Part shown: piece by piece, positions 50,304-55,380 of the stretch
Numbering within the stretch: position 1 is the stretch's first letter
How the letters are laid out: every line of letters starts with the position of its first letter
DNA from: Melghirimyces profundicolus
GTDB taxonomy: Bacteria > Bacillota > Bacilli > Thermoactinomycetales > DSM-45169
DNA length: 55,380 bases
NCBI RefSeq assembly: GCF_003054245.1
Contig: NZ_QBKR01000024.1
Location: forward strand, 1-55,380
Reading direction: 5' to 3'
The notes under the pieces: model-generated
The model's database searches: none
What the model saw: the letters and a program-made list of their open reading frames with translations, nothing else
Told to the model about the DNA's origin: nothing
Made by a program: the position numbers and the translations under genes

Positions 50304-51671
50304 GTGTTGAACCTTGTGATCGAACTGCTGACCACTCCGGCGATTACGCTCGGTCTCGTCGCTCTCGCCGGGCTGTTGGCACAAAAGAAGTCGTTGTCTG
50401 ACACTGTGAAGGGTACTATTAAAACGATTTTAGGGTTGTTAATTCTCACAGGCGGTGCCGGTTTGATTTCTAATTATTTGACACCGTTCAGCGAGATGTT
50501 TACAAAAGGGTTCGGTTTGACCGGCGTCGTACCTTTTGATGAAGCGGTTATCGGGGCACTTACGGAAAAAGTCGCTGTTATCGCTCGTACGACCTCTTTT
50601 ATTTTGGCCATCGGCTTTTTGATCAACGTGTTACTCGCGCGTTTTACTCCGTTTAAGTATATTTTCTTAACAGGTCACATGATGTGGATCATGGCGGGAG
50701 GCTTGTCTTGGGCGTTTTACGATATGGGAGTTTCCGAGTGGGAAACGATCATGTACGGATCGATCCTGCAAGGGATGACGTTAACAATGATTCCTGCTCT
50801 CGCCCAGCCGATTATGAAAAAGCTGACAGGTTCCGACGAAATGGCGTACGGGCATCTAACGACAACGGGTGTGGTCTTGTCCGCCTGGATCGGAAGAGCT
50901 GTCGGGGATGCGCAGAAATCGAGCGAGGATGTAAAATTACCGAAAGGGTTGGATTTCTTCCGGGATACGGCGATCTCGATTTCGCTCGTCATGTTAGTTA
51001 TCTATTTTGTCACAGCGGTTGCGGCGGGACCGGATTTCGTGCAAACGTTGAGCGACGAGCAGGGATGGTTTACGTTTACGATCATACAAGCTTTTGGCTT
51101 TGCGGCTGGCGTTCTCATCCTGCTGCAAGGCGTGCGCATGTTTTTGGGAGAGATCGTCCCGGCTTTCCGGGGAATTGCGCTGAAGTTAGTGCCAGGTGCC
51201 AAACCTGCCCTTGATTGCCCGATCGTTTTTCCTTACGCGCCGACAGCTTTAATGATTGGTTTTCTCTGCTGTATTGTCGGGATGGTCGCAGGGATGTTTG
51301 TCTCCAATGTTTTGAACACGGTCATTCCACTGCCCTCGATCATTGGAGGATTTTTTACTGGCGGCGTGGCTGGTATATTCGGAAACGTACTCGGCGGAAG
51401 AAGAGGGGCTGCTTTTTCCGGGTTCATATACGGACTCGTTCTGACGATTCCAGTTGCCCTCTTTTATCCGGTTTTAGGATTGGAGGAGTACGGTGTCAAC
51501 GGAATCGCCTTTCTTGTCCCTGACGGGATTATCGTTTTGTCGCTGGTCGCTATGTTCGTAAAGGCGGGAATCGAAATACTTTTCTTTGTTCCGTTTGTTG
51601 CCCTGCTCGTGTACGGATTTTGGCATTCGAGGAAAAAGAACGAGATACTGACAAATACTAAAAGTGGCTAG
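50304..51671 (+). CDS. PTS system, ascorbate-family IIC permease (UlaA-like)
   Basis: 455 residues, about ten membrane helices. UlaA family motifs: ILGLLILTGGAGLISNYLTP, NVLLARFTPFKYIFLTGHMM, GYGSILQ-like YGSILQGMTLTMIPALAQPI, LTTTGVVLSAWIGRAVGD, GVRMFLGEIVPAFRGIALKL and IGGFFTGGVAGIFGN. Start TTG 50304 with GAGGTGA upstream, 3 bp after the IIB gene. The substrate is an ascorbate-like or other sugar acid or sugar; not determined. Confidence 0.92.
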   Translation: MLNLVIELLTTPAITLGLVALAGLLAQKKSLSDTVKGTIKTILGLLILTGGAGLISNYLTPFSEMFTKGFGLTGVVPFDEAVIGALTEKVAVIARTTSFILAIGFLINVLLARFTPFKYIFLTGHMMWIMAGGLSWAFYDMGVSEWETIMYGSILQGMTLTMIPALAQPIMKKLTGSDEMAYGHLTTTGVVLSAWIGRAVGDAQKSSEDVKLPKGLDFFRDTAISISLVMLVIYFVTAVAAGPDFVQTLSDEQGWFTFTIIQAFGFAAGVLILLQGVRMFLGEIVPAFRGIALKLVPGAKPALDCPIVFPYAPTALMIGFLCCIVGMVAGMFVSNVLNTVIPLPSIIGGFFTGGVAGIFGNVLGGRRGAAFSGFIYGLVLTIPVALFYPVLGLEEYGVNGIAFLVPDGIIVLSLVAMFVKAGIEILFFVPFVALLVYGFWHSRKKNEILTNTKSG

Positions 51672-51769
51672 TTTTCATTTTTAAGTTAGGCTTTTTACGC
51701 CATTTATCAAGCTTCTCAGGAGACGGAATAGTGTCCGATGTTATTTCCTTAGAAGGAGGGGACATCTCA

Positions 51770-52525
51770 ATGTTCACAGAAGCGCTGTTAATCGCTTTAT
51801 GGGCGGGGATCGCAGGAATCGATCAATTCAACGGATTGACGCATCTTCACCGGCCGATCGTGACGGGGATGGTGGTCGGGTTGATTCTGGGTGACTTTCA
51901 AACCGGTTTGATCGCCGGGGCCACGTTGGAGTTGGTGTGGATGGGGATGGTGCCGTTGGCGGGCGCTCAACCTCCCAATGTGGTGATTGGCGGCATCATG
52001 GGTACCGCTTTCGCCATCTTGCTCGATCAGGATCCAAAAGTGGCCGTCAGCATCGCCGTTCCGTTCGCGGTGGCCGTTCAGGGTGCGATCACTTTGCTCT
52101 TTACGGTCTACTCCCCCGTCATGCATAAGATGGATCGCTATGCGGAACGATCCAATGATCGGGCGATCGATTGGCTGAATTTATCCGGCATGGGTGTTCT
52201 GTTTATTTTCAATACCATTATTGCTTTCCTGCCGATTTATTACGGTGTGGAAGCCGCCAGTTCTTTAGTGGAGAGCCTGCCTTCCTGGTTGATGGAAGGA
52301 TTGTCGGTGGCCGGCGGGATGATGCCGGCAATCGGGTTTGCCATGTTGCTTACCGTGATGCTGAAAAAGCAATATACAGCCTTCTTGATCGCCGGTTTTG
52401 CCATCGTCACCTATTCCGACATCAGTCTGTTGGGGTTGGCCATCTTGGCACTAGCCTTCGCCTTGTACGATTTCTATCAACGGGAGACCCCGTTTGCAAA
52501 GGAGGAGAAGACAAGTGGCATTTGA
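51770..52525 (+). CDS. PTS system, mannose-family IIC component
   Basis: About 251 residues, membrane protein: ALWAGIAGIDQFNGLTHLHR, GLILGDFQTGLIAGATLELV, WMGMVPLAGAQPPNVVIGGI, FAVAVQGAITLLFTVYSP and VAGGMMPAIGFAMLLTVMLK. ATG 51770 follows AGAAGGAGGGG. With IID it forms the sugar channel of the outer PTS. Confidence 0.93.
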   Translation: MFTEALLIALWAGIAGIDQFNGLTHLHRPIVTGMVVGLILGDFQTGLIAGATLELVWMGMVPLAGAQPPNVVIGGIMGTAFAILLDQDPKVAVSIAVPFAVAVQGAITLLFTVYSPVMHKMDRYAERSNDRAIDWLNLSGMGVLFIFNTIIAFLPIYYGVEAASSLVESLPSWLMEGLSVAGGMMPAIGFAMLLTVMLKKQYTAFLIAGFAIVTYSDISLLGLAILALAFALYDFYQRETPFAKEEKTSGI

Positions 52526-53348
52526 AGAGCAAACGAATACTCGGACCGCCAACGCCGACCAACCGGAAAAGCGTCTTTCGCGAACAGATTTGATGCGCAT
52601 GGCCGTCCGCTCCTTCTTTTTGCAGTCTTCCTTCAATTATGAGCGCATGCAGGCTGGCGGTTGGCTGTACAGCCTTATGCCGGCGCTGAAGAAGATCTAT
52701 CGGAAGCGGGAAGAGTTGTCCGACGCGATGAAACGTCACCTCGACTTTTTCAATACGCACCCCTTCCTGGTGACACCGATTCTCGGCATTGTCGCCGCCA
52801 TGGAGGAGTCCAGGGAAAAACCGGACGCGATTCGCGGAATCAAGGTCGGGATGATGGGGCCGCTCGGAGGTGTCGGGGATGCGGTCGCGTGGCTGACGCT
52901 GTTGCCGATCACGGCGGGGATCGGTGCCTCGATTGCGATGGAGGGCAGCCTTGCCGGACCGATCGTCTTCCTGTTGACCTTTAACGCGATTCACCTGATG
53001 TTGAGGTTCGGAGGGATTTTTTACGGATACAACACGGGTGTCAAAGCGCTTCAGAAGCTGAAATCCGGGACCCAAGCCATTTCCAGAGCCGCCTCCATCG
53101 TCGGACTCACGGTCGTGGGCGGAATGATCGCTTCGTATGTGAAACTGAGCACTCCGGCGAAGATTCCGATCGGCAAGGAGTCATTTGAGATCCAAAAAGA
53201 ACTGTTGGACAAGGTGATGCCCAACCTGCTTCCCTTAACCTATACGTTGCTGATCTTTTTCCTGTTGAAGAAGGGGTATTCCCCGCTGAAATTGATTGGA
53301 ATCACAGTCCTGATCGGCGTCGCCGGAAAGTACTTCGGAGTTTTGTAA
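52515..53348 (+). CDS. PTS system, mannose-family IID component
   Basis: About 277 residues from GTG 52515 (AAAGGAGG upstream, overlapping the IIC stop). LMRMAVRSFFLQSSFNYERM, GGWLYSLMPALKKIY, FFNTHPFLVTPILGIVAAME, GIKVGMMGPLGGVGDAVAWL and a C-terminal membrane helix typical of IID. Confidence 0.93.
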   Translation: MAFEEQTNTRTANADQPEKRLSRTDLMRMAVRSFFLQSSFNYERMQAGGWLYSLMPALKKIYRKREELSDAMKRHLDFFNTHPFLVTPILGIVAAMEESREKPDAIRGIKVGMMGPLGGVGDAVAWLTLLPITAGIGASIAMEGSLAGPIVFLLTFNAIHLMLRFGGIFYGYNTGVKALQKLKSGTQAISRAASIVGLTVVGGMIASYVKLSTPAKIPIGKESFEIQKELLDKVMPNLLPLTYTLLIFFLLKKGYSPLKLIGITVLIGVAGKYFGVL

Positions 53349-53363
53349 CAGGAGGGATCCCTT

Positions 53364-53750
53364 TTGATCGGAGTCGTGATTGTCGGACATGGAGGATTTG
53401 CATCCGCATTAAGAAGCGCGGTGGAACTGGTTGTAGGGAAACAGCGGAAAACCGCCGATGTTTCTTTTGATCCCCAAGATTCCACCGAAGATCTGGAGAA
53501 AAAACTGAAGGGTGCCGTCGCCGGACTCCAACCGGCGACAGGCATTCTGTTTTTCACCGATCTGGCGGGAGGAACTCCTTTTAAAGTCAGCGCGCTGCTC
53601 TCCCGGGAAATGGAGAGAGCCAGCGTCATAGCCGGCACCAATCTGCCGATGCTCCTGGAGGTTCTTCTCGGACGGGAGCATCTGTCGACTGAGCAGGCGG
53701 TGGAGAAGGCGATCCAAGCGGGCAAGGATGGGATCAAAACCTTTCCCTGA
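53364..53750 (+). CDS. PTS system, mannose-family IIA component
   Basis: 128 residues, phospho-His9 in VVIVGHGGFASALRSAVEL, then GILFFTDLAGGTPFKVSALL and VIAGTNLPMLLEVLLG. Completes the outer PTS (IIB-IIC-IID-IIA). Start TTG 53364 with CAGGAGGG upstream. Confidence 0.92.
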   Translation: MIGVVIVGHGGFASALRSAVELVVGKQRKTADVSFDPQDSTEDLEKKLKGAVAGLQPATGILFFTDLAGGTPFKVSALLSREMERASVIAGTNLPMLLEVLLGREHLSTEQAVEKAIQAGKDGIKTFP

Positions 53751-53768
53751 GATGGGCAGGTGAATCGG

Positions 53769-54962
53769 ATGAGAGTCGGAATGGCTGCCCGAAGGTGGAA
53801 GTCCCAGCGAGGGGCGTTATCCGGTTACCGCCCCCTTCGGTATGCCACCGCTGAACACAGGCCGCTCTATGTTCGGGTCACCGTATTGGAAAACGGAACG
53901 GGTCAGCTTTATGCGGCCATTTTGCTCGACGGTCTCGCCGTTGGGAAACAATGGGCCGAGCGGATGAAAGGGAAGATTCAAGACAACGGTTTGATTCATC
54001 GCGACCACATTGCCATCACCTCGACGCATTCCCATTCTTCGACCATCGCCGCGTTTTGTGAAGAAGATGTGATGGCCCGTGTGTTCTCGGATGTGATCGC
54101 AGCAATGGAGCCAGACGAGGAGAGTTACCGTGTGATCGCGGATGCGCTTCGGGACGCTCTGGAGTCTTTGGATGATCTGGCGGTGATTCGGCTCTGCAGT
54201 CACGCAGTTCCAAACATTGGGGCCAGTCGTCGGAAGCCGGGCGCTTTTCGTTGGCTTCCCCTTCAAGTGGCGACATTCATCTGTGTTGAAAAACCACCGA
54301 TTTTTTGGGTGAATTTCCCTTGTCATCCCACGGTGCTCAGCCGTTCCCACACATGGATCAGCCCTGATCTTCACGGCACGGCGGCACAACAGTTGATGGA
54401 ACGGGGATATCTCATCGGCGGGATCTGGAACGGACCAGCCGCAGACATCAGTACCCGGTATACCCGTCAGGAATCGAGCGTCTGGGAACTGGAACGGTTT
54501 GCTAATCGATTGGCCGAACAAACTATGGATGTTTTGAACCATGGCCGTGGGGAAGTGGAATTCCACCCCTCAACTATAGACGTGAGCGTAAGCTCCTATT
54601 CTCTCCGCCCGAAACTCCCACCGCAAGAACCAGCTTCTGATCTATCGTTGCCGCATGATATTATGGAAGGGATTCGGGCCCGTTCCAAGGTGACCCTTTC
54701 TCCCTTCTCTTTGGAAGTGTCGACATGGAAAATCGGCCCGTGGACGATCCATTGGGTCCCCGGCGAACTCCCGCTGTGCTCATTCCTGAAGGATCAAAGG
54801 GAGCGGACCCGCTTGCCCACGAGCCGCTGGATCATCGGGTACGCAAATGATTATCCGGGTTATTTGCTGCCAGCGGACGACGCCTCTTACGAGTCAGTCA
54901 TGACTTTATACGATCCGAGGGATATTCGAAGGCTGATCGCCGATTTAAAAGAGACAAGCTAA
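53769..54962 (+). CDS. Short neutral ceramidase-like hydrolase
   Basis: About 397 residues from ATG 53769 (GGCAGGTGA upstream; GTG 53760 possible). It has the core motifs of the neutral/alkaline non-lysosomal ceramidase N-terminal domain: ITSTHSHSS (His87/His89), NFPCHPTVL (His186), ISPDLHGTAAQ, GIWNGPAADISTRY, WVPGELPL and GYANDYPGYLLPADDASYES. These correspond to the zinc ligands (two His, a Glu and a Tyr) of known ceramidases. It lacks a signal peptide and the C-terminal Ig-like domain, so it is cytoplasmic. As the last gene of an amino-sugar PTS operon it probably cleaves an amide or acyl group from an imported sugar derivative rather than ceramide. Confidence 0.8.
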   Translation: MRVGMAARRWKSQRGALSGYRPLRYATAEHRPLYVRVTVLENGTGQLYAAILLDGLAVGKQWAERMKGKIQDNGLIHRDHIAITSTHSHSSTIAAFCEEDVMARVFSDVIAAMEPDEESYRVIADALRDALESLDDLAVIRLCSHAVPNIGASRRKPGAFRWLPLQVATFICVEKPPIFWVNFPCHPTVLSRSHTWISPDLHGTAAQQLMERGYLIGGIWNGPAADISTRYTRQESSVWELERFANRLAEQTMDVLNHGRGEVEFHPSTIDVSVSSYSLRPKLPPQEPASDLSLPHDIMEGIRARSKVTLSPFSLEVSTWKIGPWTIHWVPGELPLCSFLKDQRERTRLPTSRWIIGYANDYPGYLLPADDASYESVMTLYDPRDIRRLIADLKETS

Positions 54963-54986
54963 CGACGGTCTGACAAACGAACACCA

Positions 54987-55013
54987 TCCCCCGAGAGGCT
55001 TGCGGGGGAGTTT
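54987..55013 (+). terminator. Terminator of the amino-sugar PTS operon
   Basis: TCCCCCG (54987-54993) and CGGGGGA (55003-55009), followed by GTTTAT, 25 bp after the ceramidase-like stop. Confidence 0.72.
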
Positions 55014-55228
55014 ATATGAAATGGTGATGACGGTCCATCCGTATGCAAGTGATGTGATTAAAAAAGTTGAATAGGCGGTCGAACTACAACAGTATCGATT
55101 GGAGGAAGCGGGACATCGCTTGGAAACAGGCCTGACGGTTCCAGAAGTGCGACGTCTCCTAGTACTGCTTTGAGTCTTGAAGGATGAATCCTCGGATTTG
55201 TCGAAAGATGTCTCCGAGGTGGTAGATC

Positions 55229-55380
55229 ATGGATTCCAAACGTATTCCAAAAGCGATTCGTCAACCCGTCCCGGAACTGATGGATTTCCTGAAGCCCTAT
55301 CGTGAAGTTTTTAGCCGGGAGGAACCCCGGCAAACCCTTGAACGTTATGTCACCGGTCTTCTGAGTGATCTTCCGCGTAA
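55229..55380 (+). CDS. Transposase N-terminus (IS701-like), 3' end outside window
   Basis: Starts at ATG 55229 and runs off the window. MDSKRIPKAIRQPVPELMDF and VFSREEPRQTLERYVTGLLS, then DLPRK, match the start of IS701-type DDE transposases, which have a P-E-L-x-x-F ... Y-x-x-G-L-L-x-D-L-P-R-K pattern. It is unrelated to the two IS copies inside the window. The 200 bp before it hold short broken frames (LEEAGHRLETGLTVPEVRRL) that may belong to the same element. Confidence 0.65.
   Translation, partial: MDSKRIPKAIRQPVPELMDFLKPYREVFSREEPRQTLERYVTGLLSDLPR

Overview
The window looks like chromosomal DNA of an endospore-forming Bacillota, probably a Bacillales member of moderate GC content (Thermoactinomycetaceae would fit, but I cannot prove it). 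The reasons are a sigK gene split by a skin-like element with a SpoIVCA-type recombinase, strong AGGAGG-type ribosome sites, sigma-54/AcoR control of an acetoin operon, and Bacillus-like gene content. There are no rRNA or tRNA genes and no CRISPR array.

Layout. 1-3.7 kb is a gene graveyard: the end of a crotonase, an mlrC (M81 peptidase) gene whose N-terminal part is inverted, and a yhdT-panF pair joined by a deletion. 3.7-7.2 kb (minus strand) is a small operon: GntR/FCD regulator, nitrilase-superfamily hydrolase, DUF2848 protein and a non-canonical NRAMP-like transporter. 7.8-14.5 kb is the acetoin dehydrogenase system: acoR, a sigma-54 promoter, acoABCL and a decayed bdhA. 14.8-15.2 kb is the 5' part of sigK, cut off by the skin-like element. 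The element carries the recombinase, XRE switch genes with five matching operators, several very small genes, and a decayed phage replication module. From about 22.6 to 27 kb follows defence-like cargo: a broken MazF/PemK-like gene, an Mrr-type nuclease, and a nucleotidyltransferase-like/XRE pair. 27.7-29.1 kb is an insertion sequence, followed by a second, damaged copy of the bdhA-sigK junction.

29.7-42.7 kb is a complete hexuronate pathway: LacI regulator, IolB-like isomerase, TRAP transporter DctPQM, UxaABC, UxuAB, KdgA and KdgK. Glucuronate or galacturonate is imported, isomerised, reduced and dehydrated to 2-keto-3-deoxygluconate, then phosphorylated and split to pyruvate and glyceraldehyde-3-phosphate. 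A HAD phosphatase and a second, nearly identical IS copy follow.

45.4-55 kb is an amino-sugar type PTS locus: GntR/UTRA regulator, AgaS-like SIS protein, KbaY-like aldolase, mannose-family PTS IIB-IIC-IID-IIA and a short ceramidase-like hydrolase. Between IIB and IIC of this PTS sits a complete ascorbate-type PTS cassette (IIA, SIS protein, IIB, IIC), so one PTS operon is nested within another. The window ends inside another transposase gene.

The most unusual points are the sigK locus (no 3' half in the window, plus a damaged duplicate of its 5' region), the nested PTS operon, the nucleotidyltransferase-like/XRE pair, the inverted mlrC, and a peptide insertion in the P-loop of the helicase loader.
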